NCBI GenBank assembly: GCA_034429275.1
Contig: DAOUFU010000013.1
Coordinates: forward strand, 5,205-69,204
DNA from: DAOUFU01 sp034429275
GTDB lineage: Bacteria; Chloroflexota; Anaerolineae; Aggregatilineales; Aggregatilineaceae
Length of the DNA: 64,000 nt
Direction of reading: 5' to 3'
This document shows, piece by piece, positions 51,365 to 60,600 of this stretch. The position numbers and the translations under genes were made by a program. How positions within the stretch are numbered: position 1 is the stretch's first letter; every line of letters begins with the position of its first letter. Below the pieces are notes generated by a model. It was not told the origin of the DNA. It worked only from the letters and a program-made list of their open reading frames with translations, and ran no database searches.

Positions 51365-53194
51365 ATGGCGTTTGAGCACATGAACTCCGTGCTGGTGGCG
51401 GATATTGGCAACGCGCACACGCGCCTGGTCCTGATCGACCTGGTCGAAGGGAAATATCGCCTGATCGCCTCATCGCGGGCGCGCACGACCGCCCAACCAC
51501 CCCTGAACAGTGTGGGACTGGGGCTGGAACATGCCGCCCAAATCATGACCTCGACAATTGGCCGCACCTTGATCGACCCCGACCCGGAGCGGCTGTTCAA
51601 AATGCCGGAAGAAGATGGTCACGGGGTCGATGGATTTGTAGCGACCAGCAGCGCCGGGCGTCCGATGCGCGTCTTTTTGGTTGGGGTGACGCCGGAAATC
51701 AGCCTGACGAGCGGTCGCCGCGCGCTGGGCGGCGCATACGTGACCATCACCGGCATGCTCGGCCCGCACGACACGCGCAGCGATACGCAGAAGATCAACG
51801 CCATCCTGCGCGACGATCCCGATATGATCCTGATTGTGGGTGGGACAGATGACGGCGCGGACGATATTCTGCTCGACCAGGTGCGGTTGGTAGCCCGCGC
51901 GCTGTCCTTGATCCGGCGCGGCACGATGCCCACCGTGTTATTTGCGGGCAACCAGGCGGTGCGCAAAGCTGTGCGCGCCATCCTCAACCCGATCACCGAG
52001 GTCTATACCGCCCGCAATGTGCGCCCCACGCTGGATGAGGAGCAGTTGTTCCCGGCACAGCTTGAGCTGGCACTGGTTTATGATGACTACCGCGCCAAAT
52101 CGCCTGGCGGTTTCGCCGAAGTCGGGCGGCAAAGCCAGATCGGCATCGTGCCCACTACCCAGGGCTACCTGAGCGCGATGCGCTACATGACTGCGCTCAG
52201 CGAACGCCCGGTCGGCCCGCTGTGTATCGACATCGGCAGCAGCAACAGCATGATGGTCACCAGCATCGATGGTGAGGTCCAGGTGGCCATCCGATCCGAT
52301 CTGGGCATGGGGCATTCGATGGTGAGCACGCTGGAACGGCTGGGCGCAGAGCATATCACGCGGTGGCTGCCGTTCGATCTAGCTGAGCGCCCGCTGCTGG
52401 ATTATGTCCACAACAAGCAGCTGCGCCCCACCACCATCCCGGCCACCTCCGAAGAGCTGATGCTGGAGCAGGCCTTCGCGCGCGCCATCACCGTGCAGAT
52501 GATCGAGGAGCTTCGGCCAAGCTGGAACCAGGGACGCAGCCTGCTGCTGCCCCCTTTCAGCCCGATCATCGCAGCAGGCGCGATCTTGACCGAGGCTCAG
52601 CATCCCGGAATTTCGGCACTGATGCTGCTCGACGCGCTGCAGCCGGTCGGCATCACCGAGCTTCGGCTCGACCCGCACAACCTGCTCTCGGCGCTGGGCG
52701 TAGTGGCTTATCTCAAGCCGGTGATGATGGTGCAGGCGCTCGAAGCGGGCGGGCTGGTCACGCTGGGGACGGCCTTCTGCCCCCTGGGGCATGTGCGCCA
52801 GGCAAAAGACGCCATGACTATCCGCGTCCGCCTGCCCGATGGCCGCGTGCTCAACAAGCGGCTGCTGGGCGGCGATCTGTGGATGGCCCCGGTGCTGCCG
52901 GGCATCGCGTGCGAAGTGGAGATTCGACTGCGGCGCGGCCTGTCGATCAACGGCAAGCAGCGCATCCGTCAGCGCGTGATGGCCGGGGCAGCAGGCATTA
53001 TTTTTGACGCGCGTGGGCGTCCTTTCAACCTGCCGCGCCCCCGCGACCGCGTGGCGCGCTATCTCCGCTGGCAGCAGGCTATGACCGGCCAGGAACCGGG
53101 CGTCGCGCCGCCCGAACCGCCGCCGCCGGACGAAGCGTTGATCCCCGATCTGGGCGAACTGACCGGGCTGGAGGATAGGGTCGAGGTGAGATAA
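51365..53194 (+). CDS. MutL/GlmL (glutamate mutase L)-family ASKHA ATPase
   Basis: 609 residues. The actin/Hsp70-type nucleotide fold is visible: phosphate-1 loop VADIGNAHTRLVLIDL near the start, phosphate-2-like LCIDIGSSNSMMVTSIDG (about 287-304) and an adenosine motif AAGAILTE. LVGVTPEISLTSGRRALGGAYVTITGML, MILIVGGTDDGADDILLDQVRLVARAL and TVLFAGNQAVRKAVRAIL match the GlmL family. Classical GlmL is encoded with B12-dependent glutamate mutase; here the neighbours are membrane proteins, so the protein was probably recruited for another task. The C-terminus (from about 480) is an extra beta-rich part (VRLPDGRVLNKRLLGGDLW) and a Pro-rich tail. ATG 51365. Confidence 0.8.
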   Translation: MAFEHMNSVLVADIGNAHTRLVLIDLVEGKYRLIASSRARTTAQPPLNSVGLGLEHAAQIMTSTIGRTLIDPDPERLFKMPEEDGHGVDGFVATSSAGRPMRVFLVGVTPEISLTSGRRALGGAYVTITGMLGPHDTRSDTQKINAILRDDPDMILIVGGTDDGADDILLDQVRLVARALSLIRRGTMPTVLFAGNQAVRKAVRAILNPITEVYTARNVRPTLDEEQLFPAQLELALVYDDYRAKSPGGFAEVGRQSQIGIVPTTQGYLSAMRYMTALSERPVGPLCIDIGSSNSMMVTSIDGEVQVAIRSDLGMGHSMVSTLERLGAEHITRWLPFDLAERPLLDYVHNKQLRPTTIPATSEELMLEQAFARAITVQMIEELRPSWNQGRSLLLPPFSPIIAAGAILTEAQHPGISALMLLDALQPVGITELRLDPHNLLSALGVVAYLKPVMMVQALEAGGLVTLGTAFCPLGHVRQAKDAMTIRVRLPDGRVLNKRLLGGDLWMAPVLPGIACEVEIRLRRGLSINGKQRIRQRVMAGAAGIIFDARGRPFNLPRPRDRVARYLRWQQAMTGQEPGVAPPEPPPPDEALIPDLGELTGLEDRVEVR

Positions 53195-54303
53195 TGGCAT
53201 ACCGTCCTGAGACCACTGTGATCATGGGCATGGCGCGCATCCTGCGCGACCGATCCCTTCCCCCAAAGGCTATCTCGCGCCCGGTCCACACCCTCACCGG
53301 CCAGAAAGTCGAGGCCAGCACGGTGGTGCTGGAAGGCGACATGCTGAGCGATTATCACGTTATCGATGCCGCCGCACATTTCCGCCTGCGCGACCTGCCG
53401 ATGCTCGCCAGCATGATCCACGTCGGCGTAGGGGACCGGGTGACCAAGGGGCAAGAACTGGCCTCGCGGCGCAAAGGACGCGGCCCCAAAACGCTGCTCT
53501 CGCCTATCGATGGCATCGTGGTGCGGGTGGATGGCGGGCAGATCACGCTGCAAGAAAGCGCCGCCCAGATCGAACTGCTGGCGCGCATCCCCGGCGAAGT
53601 GGAAGTCCTGGAATCGGGCACGGTGCGTGTGACTACCAGCGGCGCGATCATCCAGTGTGCCTGGGGCAACGGCAAGTTTGTCTATGGGACGTTTCGCTTC
53701 TTGCCGGATGATGGTTTCGCTGGCCTCAGCCGCGAGGACGTGCGCATCTCGCAGTACCGCGGCGTGGTTATCATCAGCCCCATCCCCATCGACAAAGGCG
53801 ATCTGCTGGTCGCCCAACAGCAAGAGCTGAGCGGCGTGGTGGCCCCCAGTATGCCCGCCTACTTGCGCGAATTCGCGATGGGGCTTACATTTCCCGTAAT
53901 TGTAACAGAAGGATTCGGCCAGCGGCGGTCTACCGCGTTGATCTATCACCTGTTGCAGAGTAACATCGGGCGTCAGGCGACCTTTGACGCGGTCATCCCC
54001 GATCCCTGGTCGGCAGACCGGCCTGAGATCGTCATTCCGCTGCCGTCAGGGGGCATTCTGCCGCCAACACCGGCCTTTGACCTGCCTTTAGAGACTGGTG
54101 CGCAAGTGCGTATCACACGCGCGCCCTGGGATGGATTGCTGGGTGAGATTGTGGAGCTGCCGCAGGCTCCGCAACTCGTCGATAATGGGCTGCGGCTGCC
54201 GTGCGCCCAGGTACGGCTGCCGGACAACCGGACCGTGACCGTCCCCCTGGCGAACCTCGAACTGCTGGGGACGTTGGGTGGGGCGCGGAGCACGGGCCAA
54301 TAG
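53194..54303 (+). CDS. Biotinyl-lipoyl-like and KOW-like domain protein, unknown function
   Basis: 369 residues. A swinging-arm-like barrel lies at about 70-110 (MIHVGVGDRVTKGQELASRRK, then LLSPIDGIVVRVDGG), lacking the biotin/lipoyl lysine context, and a KOW-like strand pair at about 305-323 (VRITRAPWDGLLGEIVEL) near the end with an RLPDNRTVTVPLANLELLG closing segment. No membrane helix or signal. The ATG overlaps the MutL-family stop by one base (TAATG), so the two proteins probably work together. The first 60 residues include RPVHTLTGQKVEASTVVLEGD. Precise role unknown. Confidence 0.65.
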   Translation: MAYRPETTVIMGMARILRDRSLPPKAISRPVHTLTGQKVEASTVVLEGDMLSDYHVIDAAAHFRLRDLPMLASMIHVGVGDRVTKGQELASRRKGRGPKTLLSPIDGIVVRVDGGQITLQESAAQIELLARIPGEVEVLESGTVRVTTSGAIIQCAWGNGKFVYGTFRFLPDDGFAGLSREDVRISQYRGVVIISPIPIDKGDLLVAQQQELSGVVAPSMPAYLREFAMGLTFPVIVTEGFGQRRSTALIYHLLQSNIGRQATFDAVIPDPWSADRPEIVIPLPSGGILPPTPAFDLPLETGAQVRITRAPWDGLLGEIVELPQAPQLVDNGLRLPCAQVRLPDNRTVTVPLANLELLGTLGGARSTGQ

Positions 54304-54317
54304 CGCGGAGGACTTAT

Positions 54318-56012
54318 ATGCCAGACGATGACCTGTTTCGCGATGATTTGTTTCCCGAAGACGAGAGTGAATTCTTTGACGACCTGGCCAGCGAAGAGCC
54401 ATTTTTCCCTGGCGAAGAGGATGAGTTCCCCTTCGATATGGACGAATCCGCCCAAGAGCAGGGAGGGGTCAGCCGGGCCTTCAAGATTCTCGGTGGGCTG
54501 CTGCTGGTAGCAGCCATCGGCGTAGTCGCGCTGGTGATCTGGTTGGTGCTCGGAAGCGACCAGGGCCCCACCGACAACGAGAGCACCTCGACGGCAGTGA
54601 TTGCCACCAATACGGCGGTTCAGATTGCCTATCAGAACACGGTGACGGCCCAGGCATTAATGGTTCAAGCCACCGAAAATGCCGTCCAAACGCAAATCGC
54701 GCTCGCAACCGCGACTGAAAACGCCTTCCAGACTCAGCAGGCCGTCGCAGCCACCAGCGCCGCCCAAACGGCCACGGCTGAGTTCATTGCCAGCCAGACG
54801 GCCCAGGCTGCCGCCACGCAGACGGCGATTGTGCAGGCCACCCAGGCCGAAGCGGAGCGGCTGCTGCGCATCATCAAGGGTCAGCTGGTCGGCGAAGGCG
54901 AACTGAGCTTTGCCAATGCAACCCTGCGGCTCTACCGCGACGATGGCAACGGCGAGTTCAACCCGGCGGCTGGTGCTGCCATTCCCACGCCAGCGCCTCT
55001 GACCGGTGCGAGCACGGCTGTGCCGCTCCCGGCAGCCCAGGCAACGACCGTCCCGGTGAATACCATCACCTACGGCGCGACCGTGGAAGGACTGCTCGAA
55101 GGGAACGCGCCCGACCTGTGGTATTTCTCCGGTAAATCGGGCGACGTGGTAACGGTCAGCGCCGTGGCGGCCAACAGTATGCAGACCGATATGTTCCTCG
55201 ACCTGAAGGGGCCAAGCGGAAGTTCGCTGACGACAGACGACGACTCCGGCGGCAATTTCAACGCGTCGATCATCGCCTATGAGCTGCCCGCGACCGGCAA
55301 CTATGTGATCGAAGTCAGCAGCGTCTCTGGCCCCGGTGCGTATACACTGTCGCTGGAACTGGGCGGGCCTGCTTCTGCCCCAGGGGCTAACCCGGCCCCC
55401 ACTGCCGAAACGGGCGGCGTGAGCTATGTGCCGCGCGCGGCAGGGCTGAACATCGGCGCGATCGAGGTGGCTGCCCAGGGCAACACCACGCCGGTCCCGA
55501 CCAATACACCTCAGCCTGCAGGCGGCGATGAAGCCGTCAGTGAGCTGATCGTGCCGCAGGATGGGTCGTTCGATTTTGGCGAAATGGAAGAAGGCACTTA
55601 CTGGATCGAGATCGACTACGACTCGCTGTCACCGGCGCTTCAGGCCCTGTATCCGCCTGGCCAGCCGATCATCTTCCAGGTGATTGTGCCCACATCGGGA
55701 GAACCGATCATCATCAGGCCGCCTGTGCCCGGCGCAACGCCCACATCTACAGCCACCGCCACCCCGGCAGGCCCCTCGGCCACGCCCGGCGGCGAATCGC
55801 CAACCCCGTCTGGACCGGTGACAATTACCCCTTCGCCCGAACCTGGCACTCCGGCCACACCGGCTGCCCTGCCGACCACTGGCTTCTTTGGTGACATCGG
55901 CGACTCGACGGGCGCGCTGGAGGGATCGAGCGGGCTGATGATCCTGGCGATTGCCGCAGTGGGGCTGGTTGCTGTAGTGTTCATCGCACGGCGGCTGCGC
56001 ACATCTGGCTAA
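54318..56012 (+). CDS. Membrane/surface protein with PPC domain and LPTTG motif
   Basis: 564 residues from ATG 54318 (GGAGGA upstream). The first 48 residues are very acidic (FPEDESEFFDDLASEEPFF) and cytoplasmic; a membrane helix follows at about 55-78. Then come Ala/Thr/Gln-rich helices (about 95-190), a pre-peptidase C-terminal type domain (about 255-355, DLWYFSGKSGDVVTVSAV, NYVIEVSSVSGPGAYTLSLE), Thr/Pro-rich linkers, and a C-terminal block LPTTG (518-522), helix (about 540-560) and RRLRTSG tail. This tail has the sortase-signal layout; no sortase gene is in view. The double anchoring (N-terminal helix plus C-terminal helix) is unusual for a sortase substrate. Last gene of the cluster. Confidence 0.7.
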   Translation: MPDDDLFRDDLFPEDESEFFDDLASEEPFFPGEEDEFPFDMDESAQEQGGVSRAFKILGGLLLVAAIGVVALVIWLVLGSDQGPTDNESTSTAVIATNTAVQIAYQNTVTAQALMVQATENAVQTQIALATATENAFQTQQAVAATSAAQTATAEFIASQTAQAAATQTAIVQATQAEAERLLRIIKGQLVGEGELSFANATLRLYRDDGNGEFNPAAGAAIPTPAPLTGASTAVPLPAAQATTVPVNTITYGATVEGLLEGNAPDLWYFSGKSGDVVTVSAVAANSMQTDMFLDLKGPSGSSLTTDDDSGGNFNASIIAYELPATGNYVIEVSSVSGPGAYTLSLELGGPASAPGANPAPTAETGGVSYVPRAAGLNIGAIEVAAQGNTTPVPTNTPQPAGGDEAVSELIVPQDGSFDFGEMEEGTYWIEIDYDSLSPALQALYPPGQPIIFQVIVPTSGEPIIIRPPVPGATPTSTATATPAGPSATPGGESPTPSGPVTITPSPEPGTPATPAALPTTGFFGDIGDSTGALEGSSGLMILAIAAVGLVAVVFIARRLRTSG

Positions 56013-56029
56013 GATTGCAGGTGCGCGCG

Positions 56030-56058
56030 TTGCACCAGATCGGCGAATAGGTTACACT
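56030..56058 (+). promoter_or_regulatory. Promoter upstream of the NTPase/winged-helix regulator
   Basis: -35 TTGCAC (56030-56035), 17-base spacer, -10 TACACT (56053-56058). The start of transcription would be near 56065, about 13 bases before a terminator-like hairpin. Confidence 0.55.
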
Positions 56059-56077
56059 CCGCGTTAGTGTTGTTCAG

Positions 56078-56103
56078 GGGCGATCCATCAGGATCGCCCT
56101 TTA
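56078..56103 (+). terminator. Hairpin terminator or attenuator before the regulator gene
   Basis: Perfect nine-pair stem GGGCGATCC / GGATCGCCC, loop ATCA, then TTTA. It may end the upstream cluster, but it also lies just downstream of the promoter above, so it could attenuate the regulator gene. Confidence 0.65.
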
Positions 56104-56158
56104 TCCAGTCTTAATCATCTCTGCCCGGTCAAAACGATCTCGAACGGTGATTCCTGGT

Positions 56159-57547
56159 ATGTCTTCGACACCTTCGCGCGTGGCACGCTGCCGACCCCAT
56201 GATGTGGTGGCGATTGTCGATTTGCTGGCAGTCGGTCAACCGGTCGCCGTAGTGGGACTCAGCAACTTCGGCAAATCGACCCTGATGCGCCAGATGGTCG
56301 AGCCGAAAGTCGGCGCAGCCTATCGAGACATGACCGGGCGCGAGGCGCTGTTCGTCTACGTCGATTGCAACCGGATGCTCGAAATGAGCGCGCAGGGACT
56401 CTACGAAGCCATCCTGCGGGCGATTCTCGAAGCGCTCACCGGCGATCCTGGCCAGGCGGCACTCAGCGGCACGCTGACGGAACTCTATGGCAAAGTCGTC
56501 GAGTCGCGCAGCACGTTTGCGATCCCGCTCGCGTTCAACGACGCCATCATCGCGCTGCTGGAGGACCCGGCTCAGCGTGATGTGATCCTGCTGCTGGACG
56601 AGTTCGACGACGTGCTGACCGGCCTGGAAGAGCGCGTGTTCCTGAATTTCCGCGCCCTGAAGGACAAATACACTCACCGGCTCAATTACGCGATCGCCAC
56701 CCTGCGCCCGCCTTCGGCGGTGGGCGGCGGCGATAATCTCAACGAGTTTCTCGAACTCTTCGCCGCCCAGAAATATCACCTGAAGCCGCTCAGCCCGGAG
56801 GATGCCGCCGCCGTGGCAGCGGAGATATTCGAGCAGGCGGGCGACCATCTCGATCCCTGGGAAAGGGAGTTCATCCTGGCCCAGGCGGGCGGGCACCCAG
56901 GGCTGATTCGTGCGGCCTCACACGTGGTCATGGAAGTAGAGTCCGGCGTGCCAGCGACCTACACCCAGCAGGCGCTGGATGTGGCCAGCGACGTGTGCCA
57001 GAACCATCCGCTGGTGCGCGGCGAGCTAAGCCGCCTGTGGCAGCATCTGCTGCCCCACGAACGTGAGGCGGCGACTCAGGCAGCAGCACACGGGATCGCC
57101 AGCCTATCCGACGATCAGCGTTCCCTGCTGGTCACGCGCGGGCTGCTGGTCGAAAGCGGCACGTCAGCCCGCCTGTTCGCCGACCTGTTTGCTCACTATG
57201 CCCGCCGACAAGGACTGGTGCATCACAACGCGCCCCAGGGCGTGTGGATCGATGTGGATGCAGGGACGGCTCAGGTCAATGGCCGGGTGGTGGATTCGCT
57301 GACCGATCTCGAATACCGCCTGCTGCTGCTGCTCTATGGGCGCGTTGACAAAATCTGCGACAAGTACCAGATTGTCGAAGCGGTATGGGGGCAGGATTAT
57401 CTGGGTGAGGTAGATGACGCCCGTGTTGAGAAACTGGTGAGCAGGCTGCGCGCCAAACTGGAACCGGACCCCGCCAACCCGCGCTATATCATCACCGTGC
57501 GGGGCCGGGGATATAAACTGGACCAGGGCGGCAGCCTGGAGGAATGA
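56159..57547 (+). CDS. P-loop NTPase fused to OmpR-type winged-helix regulator
   Basis: 462 residues. N-terminal NTPase: Walker A VGLSNFGKST (about 32-41), Walker B VILLLDEFDD (about 142-151), with the LKPLSPEDAAAVAAEIFEQAG and AGGHPGLIRAASH helical lid typical of STAND/AAA-like ATPases. The C-terminal 100 residues are a winged helix (WIDVDAGTAQVNGRVV, then LTDLEYRLLLLLYGRVDKICDKYQIVEAVWG, then KLVSRLRAKLEPDPANPRYIITVRGRGYKL), as in OmpR/PhoB output domains, with no receiver domain. ATG at 56159 preferred; a GTG lies 12 bases upstream. Probably an ATP-gated transcription regulator; it precedes two kinase genes. Confidence 0.85.
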   Translation: MSSTPSRVARCRPHDVVAIVDLLAVGQPVAVVGLSNFGKSTLMRQMVEPKVGAAYRDMTGREALFVYVDCNRMLEMSAQGLYEAILRAILEALTGDPGQAALSGTLTELYGKVVESRSTFAIPLAFNDAIIALLEDPAQRDVILLLDEFDDVLTGLEERVFLNFRALKDKYTHRLNYAIATLRPPSAVGGGDNLNEFLELFAAQKYHLKPLSPEDAAAVAAEIFEQAGDHLDPWEREFILAQAGGHPGLIRAASHVVMEVESGVPATYTQQALDVASDVCQNHPLVRGELSRLWQHLLPHEREAATQAAAHGIASLSDDQRSLLVTRGLLVESGTSARLFADLFAHYARRQGLVHHNAPQGVWIDVDAGTAQVNGRVVDSLTDLEYRLLLLLYGRVDKICDKYQIVEAVWGQDYLGEVDDARVEKLVSRLRAKLEPDPANPRYIITVRGRGYKLDQGGSLEE

Positions 57548-57560
57548 GGGTGGGCAGTTC

Positions 57561-57674
57561 ATGAGGGTAAGCATGAACAGCCTTGCAGGTGTGATGGTGG
57601 GCCACATTCTGGATATGATCGGGTTTTCCCGCGTGCTTTGGCACGATGTTCCGCAACAGGCATTCTGTAGATGA
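57561..57674 (+). CDS. Possible 37-residue upstream ORF
   Basis: A 37-codon frame starting MRVSMNSLAGVMVGH and ending QQAFCR, with GAGGG upstream. Its stop overlaps the ATGATG start of the kinase gene, an arrangement used for translational coupling; the kinase itself has no visible ribosome site. It may not encode a functional protein. Confidence 0.3.
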   Translation: MRVSMNSLAGVMVGHILDMIGFSRVLWHDVPQQAFCR

Positions 57675-60600
57675 TGTACTGGCTTCTGCTTCTGATCGGC
57701 CTGTATGCTGCCCTGGCCTCGACCATCTGGCAGCATCACCCGCGCAGCATCTCCAATGCGATCCTGGCGGTGTATATTGCGCTGGCCGCTGTCTTTGCGG
57801 CGGGCCTGCTCATTGTCGGCACAACCGCCGAACATGCTACCGCCGAAGTGGGCGGATTTTTGGTAATGGCCGCTTCGGGATGGCTGCACTGGCTTGTGCT
57901 GCCCCTGGCGCTAACGGGCCTGTTATTTGAGTCGTGGCTGCGTGCTCACTGGCGCGCGATTGTAATGGTCACGGGGGCAATAGGCGTCGCCATCCTGGCC
58001 ATCGTGGCGATGGGGTCGCCAGTCGAGATCGAAGCAGGCCGAAATGCGCTCCAGTGCCCTTTGCGTGGAGTGTGTGATACCCCAGGGGTAGCGGCACTGG
58101 GAATTTTCACCAGCCAGGTTGGCCTATGGATTGTCGCATTCCTGGGGTGGCGGCACGGGCGCATTGCCCTGTGGTTCGAGGCCGTACCGCTGATGGTAGC
58201 GGCACTGGTGGCGGCCCTGCTGCCGATTGTGGTGGAGTGGGTCCCGGTCCAGCGGCAGATCGGCCTGCTAGCCCTTAGCTCGATGCCCCCTGTGCTCGCG
58301 CTGGCCAGCGTGGTGCTGGTCAACAGCCGCCGTGTTGCACGCGCGGCCTGGCTGGAACATGAACTGGCTCACCTGAGCGAAGCCGCGCTGGTGATCGACA
58401 GTGACCAGCATGTGATCTGGCAGAATGCCGCTGCGCTGCGCTGGCTGGGCGGCAGCCCACCCGGCGCGATGACCGCGCGTCATCTTGCCGATGTGATTGT
58501 GCCTGCCGAACTGCAGGATATGCTTAGCCGAATGCTGGCCGAGCGAATCCCGGCAGCAGAACTGCGCGTGGAGATGAACCACGAGGACCTGGTCTTACTG
58601 GTGGCAAACCAACCGTTGGAAGCCGCCGCCAACCTGCCCAATGCCCGCCTGATCACCCTGAGCGATATGACAGCCTCGCGCATACGCCGCGATCTGCAAG
58701 AGCGCAGCCGCGAACTGCTGGCGCTCAGCCGGGTGAGTTCCGACATCGCTTCATCGCTAGATGTCACCCAGGTTGTTGCCCATGCGTTGAACCAGATTGT
58801 GACCCTCTTCCCGGCGGATTGGGTGTTGATCTACCTGACAGACCAGGACAATCCCCAGGTGCTGCGGCTGATCGACGAAGTCCACCAGAACGGCGCGACC
58901 GCGCTCTTTCCGGCAGTGATCGACCTTCGGAATCAATCGGAACTCCACGCGATTGTGGGAGGCGGTGAACCCGTATATGTGGCCGATGCCAACGAGTCGC
59001 CGTATGCCAGTCAGCTGGCCGCACTCAGTATCCAGTCAGCAGCCGTGATCCCGGCGCGCGCGTCGGATTACCTGACCTGCGCGCTGATCATGGCGTACCG
59101 CGCTCCGCATTCCTACGACGCGGTGGAATGTGCGATCCTCGAAAGCATCGGGCAGCAGGTGGCGGTCGCCGTGCGCAATGCACGCCTGCACGAACGCGAG
59201 CGCCGTCAGCGCCAGATCGCCGAAACCTTGAGCCAGGTCGCGGGCGTTTTGGGCAATGTCAACCTGACAACGGCACTGCAAGACCTGTTGGCCCGGCTGT
59301 CGAGGTTGGTGGCCTTCGAGTGTGCTACCGTAATGCTCAACGACTCGCCGGGATGGCTGCGAATCGCGGCGGCAGAAGGGTTGATCGAGACCGAATCGCC
59401 CGATGTGTTGACCGAAATGCGGATCGAGATCAACGCCTATCACTATCTGCGACAACTGCTGGAGCATGGCGCGCCACAGTTGGTCAGCGATACCCGCACC
59501 GCTCCCTTCTGGGGCGCGAAGGGCTGCACGATTGGCTCGTGGATCGGCGTGCCTCTGATCGTGCGCCAGCAGGTCCTGGGCTGTTTCAGCCTGACCCACA
59601 GCCAGCCGGGTTTCTTTTCGGACGATGATCTGCAAATGGCATCCACCTTTGCCGCGCAGGCAGCCATCGCCGTGGAGAATGCCCAGTTGTTCCAGCGCGA
59701 ACAACAGCGCCGCGAACAGGCCGAGCTGCTCTACCAGGTATCGCACAACCTGGTCACCAGCGCCGATCTCGACAGCGCGCTGCGTGGAGTGCTGGTGGAC
59801 CTGGCGCGCATCTGCCCGTTCGACCGCGCACATATCGGGCTGCTCAACGCGAATGGCACGACGTGGGTGCCGCGCGCTATCTATCCCACCGACGCCGCGC
59901 CCCCTCGCGATGGAGTTGTGCCCGTCGAATCCTACCCGCTGATCGAGCAGGTGATCACCACTCGCCAGTCGCTGCTGGTGAACGATACCCGCCAGCACCC
60001 CTTGTGGAAAGCCGGACATTCTGAACTGCATGAAGTCCGGTCATGGCTGGGAATTCCGCTGGTGGTACGCGACCGAATTGTGGGCATTTTCAACATCGAC
60101 AGTTTCAGCCCGAACCAATTCACCGAAGAATGCCTGCGAATTGTCCATACGTTCAGCGTGCAGGTTTCGGGCGTGGTAGAGATGTTCCGCCTGCTGGAAG
60201 AGGCAGACCGCCGGTTAGGGCATCTGCGGCTGGTCAATGAAGTCGGGCGCTATACTGCCGCGATCTTGCGCGTGCGAACCCTGATCGACAGCGTGGCCGC
60301 GCGCCTGTTTAGCCGCCTGGGCTACCACCAGATCAGCCTGACCCAGGTTGAAGGCGGCGAGCTTTCTGTGCTGGCGGTATACATCAACGGCAGCTACGTG
60401 CAGCCCGCCAACGATGGGTATCCGGCCCCATGTGTGAATACCCAGCGAGCCTATGAGCAGGCGGTGCCGATATGGGTGCAAGCTGACCCCACCGCTGCTT
60501 CCCAGCCTGATTCCAGGCACACAAAGGGCACCAGCTCGATTCTCGCTGTACCGATGATCCTGGCAGACGAAGTGATCGGCGTGCTGACGGTAGAACGGCG

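Noticed and set aside
51365..53194. DNA mismatch repair MutL
   Set aside because: The protein is of the glutamate-mutase-L (also called MutL) ASKHA type and lacks the GHKL ATPase motifs of mismatch repair MutL.
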